Shown: piece after piece, positions 28,436-37,142 of the stretch
How positions within the stretch are numbered: position 1 is the stretch's first letter
Layout: every line of letters begins with the position of its first letter
Assembly: GCA_902494245.1 (NCBI GenBank)
Contig: CABUSR010000016.1
Location: forward strand, 1 to 44,779
Source: an uncultured Collinsella sp.
GTDB taxonomy: Bacteria; Actinomycetota; Coriobacteriia; Coriobacteriales; Coriobacteriaceae
Direction of reading: 5' to 3'
DNA: 44,779 nucleotides
Translations under genes and position numbers: made by a program
Notes under the pieces: model-generated
Database searches by the model: none
The model's input: only the letters and a program-made list of their open reading frames with translations
What the model was told of the DNA's origin: nothing

Positions 28436-30745
28436 ATGGCATTGACCCCCAACGAAGCATATGCGGCCAAACAGCCGTTTGTGGACAAGGAAACGCTCGA
28501 GCATATCGTCGAGCAGTTCCCCACGCCGTTTCACCTATACGACGAGGCGGGCATCCGCCGCAACATGCAAGAGGTGCGCGACGCCTTTGCGTGGAACCCG
28601 GGCTTTAAGGAATACTTTGCCGTCAAGGCCAACCCTAACCCGGCACTCATCTCCATCCTCAACGAATACGGCTGCGGCTGCGATTGCTCGAGCTATACCG
28701 AGCTCATGATCGCCCGCTCACTGGGCATCACCGGCCACGACATCATGTTCTCGTCCAACGACACGCCGGCAGCGGATTTTGCCCTTGCAGATAAGCTGGG
28801 CGCCATCGTCAACTTTGACGACATAAGCCATATCGAGTTCTTTGAGCGCGTTGCGGGGCCCATCCCCAAGACAGTCAGTTGCCGCTTTAATCCGGGCGGC
28901 CTGTTCCAGCTCTCCAATGGCATCATGGACAACCCCGGAGACTCCAAATACGGCATGACCACCGAGCAGCTCTTTGAGGCTTTCCGCATGCTCAAGGCCA
29001 AGGGTGCCGAGAACTTTGGTATCCACGCCTTCCTTGCCAGTAACACCGTCACTAACGACTACTATCCCAAGCTCGCACGCATCCTCTTTGAACTTGCCGT
29101 GCGCCTGGAGCGTGAAACGGGCGCACATGTCGCCTTTATCAATCTGTCCGGCGGCGTCGGCATCCCCTACCTGCCCGAGCAGCAGGCCAACGACATTCAC
29201 GCCATCGGCGAGGGAGTGCACGCGGCATACGACGAGATCCTGGTTCCCGCCGGCATGGGCGATGTGGCCATCTGCACCGAGATGGGCCGCTTTATGATGG
29301 GCCCCTACGGCTGCCTGGTCACCAAGGCCATCCACGAGAAGCAGATCTACAAGGACTATATCGGTGTCGACGCAAGCGCGGTCGACCTGATTCGCCCTGC
29401 CATGTATGGCGCCTACCACCACATTACGGTGATGGGTCAGCCGGGCGGCGCCGACAAGGCCACGGCGCCCGTCACGAACACCTATGACATCACGGGCAAC
29501 CTATGCGAGAACAACGACAAGTTCGCTATCGATCGCAAGCTGCCGCATATCGACATGGGTGACCTGCTTGTAATCCACGATACCGGTGCGCATGGCTACT
29601 CCATGGGCTACAACTACAACGGACGGCTGCGCTCGGCCGAGGTCCTGCTGCGCCCCGATGGCGCGGCCGACCTCATCCGCCGCGCCGAGCGCCCGGGCGA
29701 TTACTTTGCCACGCTCGACGTGCTGCCGTGCGGCCGAGAGCTGCTGGCCAAGTCGCGCGCCGAAAGTGCCCGCCGTCGCGCCGAAGACGAGCGCCTGGCA
29801 GTCGCAGCTCAATGGAACAAACGCATCCAGATCGCGGAGGCGAAGGAGAAGAACATGGACATCCGCAATCTCGAGGGCTCAATCGTCGCCCTGGTTACGC
29901 CGTTTAAAAAGGACGGCAGTGTCGACTTTGACGCGCTCGAGCGCCTTATCGATTTCCACTTGCAAAATGGCACCGACGCCATTCTCACCCTGGGCACCAC
30001 CGGCGAGAGCGCCACGATGACCGATGACGAGGACAACTCCGTCGTCGCCGCCGTGGTCAAGCATGTTGCAGGACGCGTCCCCGTCATCGCCGGCTCGGGC
30101 TCCAACTCCACGCAGACCATGCTCACCAAGTCGCTTACTTACCAGGGCTTGGGAGCCGACGGCCTGCTGCTCATTACCCCCTACTACAACAAGTCCAACG
30201 AAGAGGGTATCTATCAGCACTTTAAGACCGTCGCCGATGCCGTTGACATCCCCTGCATCCTGTACAACATCCCCGGCCGCTGCGGCTGCGGTATCAGCGA
30301 GCGCAACGTAGAGCGCCTAGCCGCGCACCCCAACATCATGGGCATCAAGGAGGCCTCGGGCAACGTCGCCTACGCGGCCAAGATCGCCCACCTGCTGTCC
30401 GATGACTTCCGCATGTACTCGGGCGAGGATGCACTCACAGTGCCGCTCATGAGCCTGGGCGCTTCGGGCACCATCAGCGTGTGGGCCGACGTGCAGCCGC
30501 AGCTCGTACACGACATGTGCCGCGCTTATCTGGACGGCGACGTAGCGCGCGCCCGCGATATCCAGATTGCCGGCCAGCCGCTCATCAACGCCCTCTTTAG
30601 CGAGGTCAACCCCATCCCCGTTAAGGAAGCGCTCGCCCAGATGGGCATGATCGAGGCAAACTACCGTATGCCGCTGTGCCCCATGGCAGACGACACGCGA
30701 TCCGCACTTACCGATGCTCTGAAGGGAGCTGGTCTGCTTGATTAA
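28436..30745 (+). CDS. lysA-dapA: fused diaminopimelate decarboxylase - dihydrodipicolinate synthase (LysA-DapA)
   Basis: One frame of 769 codons without a stop. Residues 1-440 are LysA, a PLP enzyme making L-lysine from meso-diaminopimelate: YFAVKANPNP holds the PLP lysine (K64), NLSGGVGIPY is the phosphate-binding loop, and HDTGAHGYSMGYNYNGRLR is the C-terminal signature. Residues about 441-473 are a charged helical linker. From M474 (29855) a complete 296-residue DapA follows: TLGTTGESATMT, YYNKSNEEGIYQHF, LYNIPGRCG, and MGIKEASGN with the Schiff-base lysine. DapA condenses pyruvate and aspartate semialdehyde. dapB overlaps its end by eight bases. An internal AAGGAG means free DapA may also be made. 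Confidence 0.92.
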   Translation: MALTPNEAYAAKQPFVDKETLEHIVEQFPTPFHLYDEAGIRRNMQEVRDAFAWNPGFKEYFAVKANPNPALISILNEYGCGCDCSSYTELMIARSLGITGHDIMFSSNDTPAADFALADKLGAIVNFDDISHIEFFERVAGPIPKTVSCRFNPGGLFQLSNGIMDNPGDSKYGMTTEQLFEAFRMLKAKGAENFGIHAFLASNTVTNDYYPKLARILFELAVRLERETGAHVAFINLSGGVGIPYLPEQQANDIHAIGEGVHAAYDEILVPAGMGDVAICTEMGRFMMGPYGCLVTKAIHEKQIYKDYIGVDASAVDLIRPAMYGAYHHITVMGQPGGADKATAPVTNTYDITGNLCENNDKFAIDRKLPHIDMGDLLVIHDTGAHGYSMGYNYNGRLRSAEVLLRPDGAADLIRRAERPGDYFATLDVLPCGRELLAKSRAESARRRAEDERLAVAAQWNKRIQIAEAKEKNMDIRNLEGSIVALVTPFKKDGSVDFDALERLIDFHLQNGTDAILTLGTTGESATMTDDEDNSVVAAVVKHVAGRVPVIAGSGSNSTQTMLTKSLTYQGLGADGLLLITPYYNKSNEEGIYQHFKTVADAVDIPCILYNIPGRCGCGISERNVERLAAHPNIMGIKEASGNVAYAAKIAHLLSDDFRMYSGEDALTVPLMSLGASGTISVWADVQPQLVHDMCRAYLDGDVARARDIQIAGQPLINALFSEVNPIPVKEALAQMGMIEANYRMPLCPMADDTRSALTDALKGAGLLD
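29843..29857 (+). promoter_or_regulatory. internal ribosome binding site and start for DapA
   Basis: AAGGAG (29843-29848) lies six bases before an in-frame ATG (29855) exactly where DapA homology begins. It would allow separate translation of the 296-residue DapA (29855-30745) within the fused gene. Confidence 0.75.
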
Positions 30746-31478
30746 GACCGTCATTATGGGAACGGGCCGCATGGGCTCGCTCATCCGCACCACCGCCGAA
30801 AGCATTGTCGATGCCGCCGGGCAGCCCGTTTTTGATATCGTGGCCCAGATTGGCTTCGATTTGAGCGAGCTCGAGAACGCACCGGCTGCCGATGTGATTA
30901 TCGACTTCTCGAACGTCGTGACCTTCGATGCCGTCGTCGCCTATGTCGAGCGCACGGGCGCCGCACTCGTTTCCGGCACCACGGGCTATTCACCTGAGCA
31001 GATGGACCGCCTGCGCGAGCTGGGTCAGAACGCCCGCGTCATGCACTCGGGCAACTACTCCATCGGCATCGCCGCCCTGCGTCATCTGGTGGCCCAGGCC
31101 ACACGCGAGCTGCCCGGCTTTGACTGCGAGATCGTCGAGACGCACCACAACCAAAAGGTCGACGCCCCCAGCGGCACTGCCAAGTTGTTGCTCGACGCCG
31201 TCGTCGAGGCCGCGCCCGAGGCAGGCTACCACCCCGTCTATGGCCGCGAGGGCATGTGCGGCGCGCGCGACCCCAAGGAAATCGGTATGCACTCGCTGCG
31301 CGGCGGCACCGTAGCCGGCGTGCACGAGGTGGGTTTCTTTGGCCAGGACGAGGAAGTCACGCTCACCCACCGCGCCACGAGCCGTCAGATCTTTGTCAAC
31401 GGCGCCCTGGCAGCCGCGCAGAAGCTCGTCGCCCGCGAACCCGGCTTCTATACGTTCGACCAGGTCATGTTTGCCTAA
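30738..31478 (+). CDS. dapB: 4-hydroxy-tetrahydrodipicolinate reductase
   Basis: 246 residues starting at a TTG that overlaps the previous stop by eight bases, with GGGAG upstream, so translation is coupled. IMGTGRMGSLI is the NAD(P)H-binding loop, SGTTGYSPEQ follows the second nucleotide motif, and ETHHNQKVDAPSGTAKLL holds the catalytic His-His and Lys. DapB reduces the DapA product to tetrahydrodipicolinate. The next gene, dapH, is 39 bases downstream. Confidence 0.95.
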   Translation: MIKTVIMGTGRMGSLIRTTAESIVDAAGQPVFDIVAQIGFDLSELENAPAADVIIDFSNVVTFDAVVAYVERTGAALVSGTTGYSPEQMDRLRELGQNARVMHSGNYSIGIAALRHLVAQATRELPGFDCEIVETHHNQKVDAPSGTAKLLLDAVVEAAPEAGYHPVYGREGMCGARDPKEIGMHSLRGGTVAGVHEVGFFGQDEEVTLTHRATSRQIFVNGALAAAQKLVAREPGFYTFDQVMFA

Positions 31479-31517
31479 CCAGGTATCAACCGAATCCACC
31501 CAAAGGAGAGATAGCAA

Positions 31518-32237
31518 ATGAGCAACGCAGCCGAGATGGATGCACAGGAGATTATCAACTACATCGCCACCGCGCCCAAAAAGACGCCCGTCAAGCTGTA
31601 CGTGCGCGAGAAGCCGGGCATGAAGGTTGCCTGGGGCGACGCACATGTCTACGGCGGTCGTCGTGGCAAGACCGTCTTTGGCGACTGGAATGAGCTCAAG
31701 GCCATCCTCGATGCCAATGCCGATTCCATCGATTACTACGACGTTGAAAACGATTGCCGCAACTCCGCCGTGCCCATGCTCGACCTTAAGGGCATCAACG
31801 CCCGCATCGAGCCGGGCGCGATCATCCGCGACCGCGTCGAGATCGGCGACCGTGCCGTCATCATGATGGGCGCCATCATCAACATCGGCTCCGTTATCGG
31901 CGAGGGTTCCATGATCGATATGGGCGCCGTGCTGGGCGGTCGCGCCACCGTGGGCAAGAACTGCCACATCGGCGCCGGCACCGTGCTGGCAGGCGTTGTG
32001 GAGCCCGCCAGCGCCACGCCCGTCATCATCGAGGACGATGTCATGATCGGCGCAAACGCCGTGGTCCTGGAAGGCGTGCGCGTGGGCAAGGGCGCTGTCG
32101 TTGCCGCCGGCGCCGTGTGCGTCGAGGACGTCCCCGCCGGCGCCGTCGTGGCCGGTGTCCCCGCCCGCGTCATCAAGATGCGCGACGAGAAGACCGACAG
32201 CAAGACCGGCCTGGAAGAGGGCTTACGTCAACTTTAA
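31518..32237 (+). CDS. dapH: tetrahydrodipicolinate N-acetyltransferase
   Basis: 239 residues, the length of DapH rather than the longer succinyltransferase DapD. An N-terminal domain (about 1-85: MDAQEIINYIATAPKKTPVKLYV...) precedes a left-handed beta-helix made of hexapeptide repeats (about 88-215, for example VEIGDRAVIMMGAIINIGSVIGEG). It acetylates tetrahydrodipicolinate, the branch step of the acetylase diaminopimelate route, and needs an aminotransferase and a deacetylase; candidates occur at 35927-37090 and 26870-28057. AAAGGAG precedes the ATG. It ends the lysine operon. Confidence 0.93.
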   Translation: MSNAAEMDAQEIINYIATAPKKTPVKLYVREKPGMKVAWGDAHVYGGRRGKTVFGDWNELKAILDANADSIDYYDVENDCRNSAVPMLDLKGINARIEPGAIIRDRVEIGDRAVIMMGAIINIGSVIGEGSMIDMGAVLGGRATVGKNCHIGAGTVLAGVVEPASATPVIIEDDVMIGANAVVLEGVRVGKGAVVAAGAVCVEDVPAGAVVAGVPARVIKMRDEKTDSKTGLEEGLRQL

Positions 32238-32242
32238 TAGTT

Positions 32243-32264
32243 ACGCGGTTTTGACAAACCGCGT
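32243..32264 (+). terminator. short terminator after dapH
   Basis: ACGCGGTTT (32243-32251) pairs with AAACCGCGT (32256-32264), loop TGAC, followed by TTT. The stem matches that of the hairpin at 41980-42006. Confidence 0.6.
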
Positions 32265-32312
32265 TTTCGCTGACTTATGCTCAACCTGCGGGGCAATTCA
32301 TCCCCAAACAAG

Positions 32313-32346
32313 AAGGCCGAAGCCCCAAAGAGCTTCGGCCTTTGCT
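32313..32346. terminator. bidirectional terminator between converging genes
   Basis: AAGGCCGAAGC (32313-32323) pairs with GCTTCGGCCTT (32332-32342). It is followed on the plus side by TTTGCTTT and lies just past the end of the nucleoid-protein gene on the minus strand. Confidence 0.75.
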
Positions 32347-32370
32347 TTCTCGCTGTAGACGTAACGCAAC

Positions 32371-33384
32371 TTATCGATTCTCGATGCTGCCGATATTCTT
32401 GAGCTCGATGGAGATGAGGCCGTTGGGCTCGTTGACGAACTCGATATACTCGGAGTTCGAACCCATCTCGGCCGGGAAGCTGATCTCGATACCCGTGTCG
32501 GTACGAATCTTGTGATTGCGCACCGCCGCGCGCTCGACCTGCTTGCGCTCCACGGGCACACGCTCAGGCACCTTCTCCTCGGTCAGTGCCGCGCGCACGC
32601 TCTCCTTGATGACCGGCTCGTCCTCAAAGACCTCGTCGACGATATCCCAAGGCGGCAGCTCCTCGTCATCCTCAACTTTCTCGGCAACAGCAGCCTTAAC
32701 CTTGGCGAGTGCTACAGCCGTGTTGGCACCGTGCTCCTCGGCGACTTCCTCGACCACACGCGTCACGGTGTCGATGACCTCCTTGCCCGATACCCCCGTG
32801 TCGCACTGCAGCAGGCCATCGGGAATGAGCATGCGATCCTCGCCGGCAATCTTGCGCTTCTTATCCACATAGCCGATCTCCATGGTGCTTGCACGCACGA
32901 TTGCATAGCTCGGCACCTTTTGCGAGGGATTCGGCAGAATGGCGTAGTGGCGCGCAATGTCGTTGCGCACCTCGCCCTCTTCGCGACCCACCTCGTGCAT
33001 AAAAGCCTGCTTGGAGCCCAGCAGCATCACGGCAAACCAGCGGACATCCTCATCGTCATCAAAGTCCGCCACAAGCACGTCAGTGGACTCGGCTTTCTCG
33101 GCCTTGGTAAGTTCGGAAGAGATGAACTCCGCAATCTGCTGAGACAGATCCACGAACTCACGCTCACCAAAGAAATAGCCCTTGAGCTCGCCGCCGAATG
33201 CGGAGTTCTCGGCAAACGTGGCGCGTTTGTTGTCGGCCGAGGTACGCGCGCGGCGCAGATGTGTGGTCACGAAGTTGCGCACGGTACGACTCTCGATATC
33301 GAGCTCGCGCTGGCTCATGACGTTGACGGCAGAGTCAAAGTCCAGGATATGCAGAATCGCGTGATTGATTTTCATATACGGCAT
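32371..33384 (-). CDS. nucleoid-associated protein (NdpA/YejK family)
   Basis: 337 residues. The start MPYMKINHAILHILDFDSA matches the 37-kDa nucleoid-associated family, whose members bind DNA. An acidic stretch (residues about 235-255, EKVEDDEELPPWDIVDEVFEDEP) splits the protein, and the C-terminal part RTDTGIEISFPAEMGSNSEYIEFVNEPNG carries the conserved end. Two ATGs (33384, 33375) are possible, neither with a strong ribosome site. It is followed on the minus strand by a terminator and has no obvious operon partner. The role in chromosome organisation is inferred from the family. Confidence 0.83.
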   Translation of the reverse strand: MPYMKINHAILHILDFDSAVNVMSQRELDIESRTVRNFVTTHLRRARTSADNKRATFAENSAFGGELKGYFFGEREFVDLSQQIAEFISSELTKAEKAESTDVLVADFDDDEDVRWFAVMLLGSKQAFMHEVGREEGEVRNDIARHYAILPNPSQKVPSYAIVRASTMEIGYVDKKRKIAGEDRMLIPDGLLQCDTGVSGKEVIDTVTRVVEEVAEEHGANTAVALAKVKAAVAEKVEDDEELPPWDIVDEVFEDEPVIKESVRAALTEEKVPERVPVERKQVERAAVRNHKIRTDTGIEISFPAEMGSNSEYIEFVNEPNGLISIELKNIGSIENR

Positions 33385-33450
33385 TCCGTTCTAGATCGAT
33401 TTCGGCACGAACCAGTATAGCGGTCGATCCCGCCCCAGGCGCATCGAAGA

Positions 33451-33483
33451 TTGGTGCATCGGGGACAGGTTGCTTTGCACCAA
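33451..33483. repeat. small hairpin repeat with GGGACAGGTT loop, copy 2
   Basis: TTGGTGCA (33451-33458) pairs with TGCACCAA (33476-33483) around a loop containing GGGGACAGGTT. An inverted, about 85% identical copy lies at 34678-34709, so the two flank the DUF2974 gene. Confidence 0.7.
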
Positions 33484-33486
33484 TGG

Positions 33487-34647
33487 TTAGCGCAGGAGCT
33501 CGGACTGCCAAGCCTCGAGCTGTTCTGCCAAGCTCTTGCCGGCAGCGGGCATGTCGATCTGGGGACGTTTGGGCAGAAGCGCACACTTAAGAATCGCAAC
33601 GATAGTCTGCGAGACAAAGCGTCGCGTATCCTTGTCAAAGCCTTGCGCAGCCTGGAGCATCACGGGCAGGCTCTCGCGCAGATTCCCAGCGATATCCGCA
33701 AACCGCTCAGCACCCGTAGCCTCAAGCACGGAGAACAACGCATCTACAAAACGCTCGCGCTCGCTAGGCGACACCGCAAGCAGCATCTCGCGAATGGAGC
33801 CATCAACGTATCGAGCACCGGCGGACAGGCGCTCACAGTACACGAAGTCGCGACCATCAACCACCCAGCTAAAGGGATTATGCTGAAGCAGGCTGAACTC
33901 GGTGCTCTCAACGATGGCATAGTCCTCCTGTGTCTCGAACATCATGCCAAAGATTGACGACCGAGGTAGCGTCTTGTCGATTCGACCGGATAGGTCGGCG
34001 AAGGCGTTGCCGCTCAGAAACTCCTCGACGAAGCCCGGACCATCATGGGAATACGCCCGTTCGATTCGCTCACGGGCGACATCGGGGCACATCGCCGCAC
34101 CGTACACCGCAAGGTTTCCACCCTTGGAATGACCTCCGCACAAAAGCGGCCCGTCAATCGCATCCGCCGCCTCGTCTACATAACGCGCCGCGGATTCCTG
34201 GGCCGGCACAGGACACCGGAACGCCATGTTAAAGTCCTCTTTCCAGCCCACAATCGTGCTGTCGGTCCCCCGGAAGGCAAGATAGCTAAACCCCGCCGGA
34301 AATCGGAACGTCATGGCCGCAAACTGCTCCGTTGTCTCGGCATCACTCACGCTACGATAGCCGCAAACACGAACGCCACGGTAGCGAGGGCTTGCTGCCA
34401 CAGCCTCCAACAGGGCACGGCTCCCCTCCGGATCCCACAGGTCGCCAATCATGTCTTGGTAGCACTCGGCGCGCAGCAGCTCGCGTACGTCTAGGCCCTG
34501 CCAGTTCGTCAGCTCCGCCATATCACCCGGCAAACGCAAATAGGACAACCACGCAAAGACCAGGCTATCCACCGCGCAGAACGGCCGTTCCTCAAACGGA
34601 TCAAACGCCGTCTGGGCATAGGTCAAGAAATTAGGCGAATCCGACAT
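33487..34647 (-). CDS. DUF2974 (Mbeg1-like) alpha/beta-hydrolase
   Basis: 386 residues from the ATG at 34647, with GGAGGG close upstream; the longer frame reaching 34851 runs through a terminator and is not credible. The nucleophile elbow GGHSKGGNLAVYGA identifies a lipase-like fold, and FLAFRGTDSTIVGWKEDFNMAF-type sequence (YLAFRGTDSTIVGWKEDF) is the hallmark of the DUF2974/Mbeg1 family. SHDGPGF follows. No signal peptide is seen, so it is cytosolic. The substrate is unknown. Small inverted repeats lie at both ends of the gene (33451-33483, 34678-34709), which may mark insertion or just repeat-rich intergenic spaces. Confidence 0.83.
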   Translation of the reverse strand: MSDSPNFLTYAQTAFDPFEERPFCAVDSLVFAWLSYLRLPGDMAELTNWQGLDVRELLRAECYQDMIGDLWDPEGSRALLEAVAASPRYRGVRVCGYRSVSDAETTEQFAAMTFRFPAGFSYLAFRGTDSTIVGWKEDFNMAFRCPVPAQESAARYVDEAADAIDGPLLCGGHSKGGNLAVYGAAMCPDVARERIERAYSHDGPGFVEEFLSGNAFADLSGRIDKTLPRSSIFGMMFETQEDYAIVESTEFSLLQHNPFSWVVDGRDFVYCERLSAGARYVDGSIREMLLAVSPSERERFVDALFSVLEATGAERFADIAGNLRESLPVMLQAAQGFDKDTRRFVSQTIVAILKCALLPKRPQIDMPAAGKSLAEQLEAWQSELLR

Positions 34648-34677
34648 GGCCCTCCCATCAACTATGGTGCATTGGGG

Positions 34678-34709
34678 TGGTGCAAAGTAACCTGACCCCC
34701 TCGCACCAA
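34678..34709. repeat. small hairpin repeat with GGGACAGGTT-like loop, copy 3
   Basis: On the minus strand it reads TTGGTGCGAGGGGGTCAGGTTACTT..., matching copy 2 at 27 of 32 positions in the opposite orientation. The stem is TTGGTGC with GCACCA. Confidence 0.65.
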
Positions 34710-34743
34710 AAAGGCGCCCGGACCGTGTGGCCCGGACGCCTTT
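34708..34743 (-). terminator. rho-independent terminator of ldh
   Basis: Arms 34710-34721 and 34732-34743 pair with one mismatch; on the minus strand TTTTT follows the stem. It is 32 bases past the ldh stop at 34775. Confidence 0.85.
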
Positions 34744-34774
34744 CATTGTAGCCTGTTGCCCAAAAGAGCTTGAT

Positions 34775-35725
34775 TTAGCAGGAGAAGTCGACGCTGTCGA
34801 TGATGTCCTTGAGGGCCTTTGCGGAGGCGGTGAGCTCATGCTGCTCGTCATCGTTCAGCGGCACGGGGACGCGGCAGACAACGCCATCGCGGCCGACGAC
34901 GGTCGGCATGGAGATGGCCAGATCGGACAGGCCATACTCGCCCACCATGAGCGAGGAAACGGGCAGAACGGTCTGCTCGTCACGCATAACAGCGGTGCAG
35001 ATGCGCTTGACAGCCATGGCGACGCCGTAGTAGGTGGCGTGCTTCTTCTCGATGATGGTGTAGGCGGAGTTCTTGACGTCCTCGGCGATGCGCTTCTCGG
35101 CAGCCTCATGCTCCAGGTGGCCGTGAAGCTCGCAGAAGGTGTTCAGCGGAACGCCAGCAACCTGAGCGCTGGACCAAGCGACAAACTCGGAGTCACCGTG
35201 CTCGCCCATGACATAGGCCTGGACATCGCGCGGGTCAACCTCGACGTGAGCACCAAGCATCTGCTGCAGACGGCCAGTGTCGAGCACGGTGCCGGAGCCG
35301 ATGACATGGCCCTCGGGCAGGCCGGACATCTTGATGGCAGCATAGGTCAGAACATCAACCGGGTTGGAGACGATTAGCAGAATGCCGTCGAAGCCGGACT
35401 TCTTAATCTCGGGGATAATGGACTTAAAGATGTTTACGTTCTTGTTGACCAGGTCCAGGCGGGTCTCACCGGGCTTCTGGGCAGCGCCAGCGGTGACGAC
35501 GATCATGGCGGCGTCGGCGACATCGGAATAATCGCCGGCGTAGATCTTCATCGGCTCGGCAAACGTCATGCCGTGCGCGATATCCAGAGCCTCACCCTCG
35601 GCGCGGTTCTTGTCCACGTCGATGAGGACCATCTCGGAGAACAGACCACTCTGCATCAGTGCGAACGCCGAAGACGAACCGACGAAACCGCAGCCGACAA
35701 TAGCGACCTTCTTCTCGTTAACCAT
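34775..35725 (-). CDS. ldh: L-lactate dehydrogenase
   Basis: 316 residues from the ATG at 35725 (GGGAG six bases upstream). NAD-binding loop GCGFVGSS (11-18), the substrate-specificity glutamine Q83 in AAQKPGETR (malate dehydrogenases have Arg there), the loop IVSNPVDVLTY, and the catalytic His in GEHGDSE (H177) are all present. It reduces pyruvate to lactate while regenerating NAD+, a fermentative role that fits an anaerobe. A hairpin lies in the 5' untranslated region. Confidence 0.96.
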   Translation of the reverse strand: MVNEKKVAIVGCGFVGSSSAFALMQSGLFSEMVLIDVDKNRAEGEALDIAHGMTFAEPMKIYAGDYSDVADAAMIVVTAGAAQKPGETRLDLVNKNVNIFKSIIPEIKKSGFDGILLIVSNPVDVLTYAAIKMSGLPEGHVIGSGTVLDTGRLQQMLGAHVEVDPRDVQAYVMGEHGDSEFVAWSSAQVAGVPLNTFCELHGHLEHEAAEKRIAEDVKNSAYTIIEKKHATYYGVAMAVKRICTAVMRDEQTVLPVSSLMVGEYGLSDLAISMPTVVGRDGVVCRVPVPLNDDEQHELTASAKALKDIIDSVDFSC

Positions 35726-35750
35726 TAGAAACTCCCATCTCTCTCCACAA

Positions 35751-35783
35751 ACAAGCCGCCCGGGAACGACCCGAGCGGCTTGT
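35751..35783 (-). terminator. hairpin in the ldh 5' region
   Basis: ACAAGCCGC...GCGGCTTGT with an inner CCGGG/CCCG-type pairing spans 35751-35783. On the minus strand it is followed by TTTGTGG and then the ldh ribosome site. It could end the aminotransferase transcript or attenuate ldh. Confidence 0.55.
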
Positions 35784-35926
35784 CGTAATCCCAATACATC
35801 CAATCGGGACTTTGATTATGCTCCTATTCGCAGCCAAAAATCGACCGTTTACCGAAATTGTTTGCAGAATTCGTAAAATAACTGCACGAAATCGGTTTCG
35901 AGCTATTGACGAGTCGAAATAGGTTT
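35784..35926. promoter_or_regulatory. AT-rich spacer upstream of ldh
   Basis: The spacer between the aminotransferase stop and the ldh hairpin is markedly AT-rich and includes inverted pieces TTCGT and ACGAA around 35870-35890. The ldh promoter should be here; no box fits well enough to name, and I do not see a clear Rex operator. Confidence 0.3.
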
Positions 35927-37090
35927 CTAATACAGGCCCGCCTCGCGAATGGCCTCGACAGCCAAAGCGATCTGATCGGGCGGCAGGACCAGCGCCATGC
36001 GCACGTGCCCCTCGCCCGAAGGGCCAAAGCTCGCGCCCGGCGTCACCACAACGCCGGCCTTCTCCATGAGCTCCTCGCAAAACGCCATGGAATCGGTGCG
36101 ACCACCGGGAAGCTTGGCCCACACAAACATAGAGCCATGCGCGTTGGGACGCTCCCAGCCCAGGCCCTCAAGACCGTCGCACAGGGCATCGCGGCGTTCC
36201 TGGTACTTCAGACGCTGCGCCTCGACCTCATCGCGCGGACCGTTCAGGCACGCGATGGCAGCCTTCTGAATCGGGAAGAACATACCAAAGTCGATCTGGC
36301 CGCGCAGCTTGGCAAAGGCAGAGACCACATCCTCGCGACCGACCAAAAAGCCGATGCGGGCACCGGTGACGTTAAACGACTTGGAGAGCGAGAAGAACTC
36401 AACGCCCACCTCGAGCGCGCCGGGATACTGCAAGAAGCTGCCGCCGGGCTCGCCGTCAAACACGATGTCGGAGTACGCGTTATCATGGACGATCAACAGA
36501 TCATGCTCGCGGGCAAAGGCGATAATCTCCTCGTAGACCTCGGGCGTGCCCACCGAGCCGACCGGGTTCGCGGGCAGCGACACGATCATGTACTTGGCAC
36601 GATCGGCAACCTCGGGATCGATACCCGCCACATAGGGCAGGTAATTGTGCTCGGCAACCAGCGGATAGTATTCGAGCTTGGCATCGGCGATCTTGGCACC
36701 CGCCTCAAAGACCGGGTAGCACGGATCGGGAACCAAAATGGTGTCACCCGGATCGAGCAGGGCAAGGCCCAAATGGCCCACCCCCTCCTGCGTGCCGTTG
36801 CACGACTGCACCATAGACGGCGTAATGCCCGAAACGCCAAAGCGACGCTCATAGTAATCGCACACGGCCTGCTTGAGTTCGGGCAGGTCGCGCAGGGCAT
36901 ACTTCCACATCTCGGGATCTTGGGCTGCCTGCGTGAGCGCCTCGACCACATGGTCGTACGGCTTAAAGTCGGGCGTGCCCACGCTCATGTTGTAAATGGT
37001 CTTGCCCTGAGCCTTCAGCGCGAGAAGCTTGTTGTTGAGCGAGGCGAAGACCTCCGCGCCAAAGCGGTCGAGACGCTGCGATGCCTGCAT
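35927..37090 (-). CDS. class I/II PLP aminotransferase (candidate N-acetyl-diaminopimelate aminotransferase)
   Basis: 387 residues from the ATG at 37090 (AAAGGTGG five bases upstream). Fold type I aminotransferase: SVGTPDFKPYDHVVEAL, NGTQEG phosphate loop, SLPANPVG, DNAYSDIVFDG (cofactor Asp) and SLSKSFNVTGARIGF with the PLP lysine K237. It resembles the PatA/LL-diaminopimelate aminotransferase branch. Since dapH is present in the window, the transaminase of the acetylase lysine route is a fair candidate. Aspartate, alanine or aromatic amino acid transamination remains possible. A strong terminator lies right before the ribosome site. Confidence 0.85.
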   Translation of the reverse strand: MQASQRLDRFGAEVFASLNNKLLALKAQGKTIYNMSVGTPDFKPYDHVVEALTQAAQDPEMWKYALRDLPELKQAVCDYYERRFGVSGITPSMVQSCNGTQEGVGHLGLALLDPGDTILVPDPCYPVFEAGAKIADAKLEYYPLVAEHNYLPYVAGIDPEVADRAKYMIVSLPANPVGSVGTPEVYEEIIAFAREHDLLIVHDNAYSDIVFDGEPGGSFLQYPGALEVGVEFFSLSKSFNVTGARIGFLVGREDVVSAFAKLRGQIDFGMFFPIQKAAIACLNGPRDEVEAQRLKYQERRDALCDGLEGLGWERPNAHGSMFVWAKLPGGRTDSMAFCEELMEKAGVVVTPGASFGPSGEGHVRMALVLPPDQIALAVEAIREAGLY

Positions 37091-37106
37091 GGTGCCACCT
37101 TTCGAT

Positions 37107-37140
37107 ATAAAAAACGCGGCGCTCCGACAAGAGCGCCGCG
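37107..37140 (-). terminator. terminator directly upstream of the aminotransferase start
   Basis: CGCGGCGCTC (37115-37124) pairs perfectly with GAGCGCCGCG (37131-37140). On the minus strand six T residues follow, about 17 bases before the start codon at 37090. It ends nadE or acts as an attenuator of the aminotransferase gene. Confidence 0.8.
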
Positions 37141-37142
37141 CG

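Noticed and set aside
34648..34851. N-terminal extension of the DUF2974 protein
   Set aside because: The extension would read through the ldh terminator and a hairpin repeat, and its residues are low-complexity Ser/Pro.
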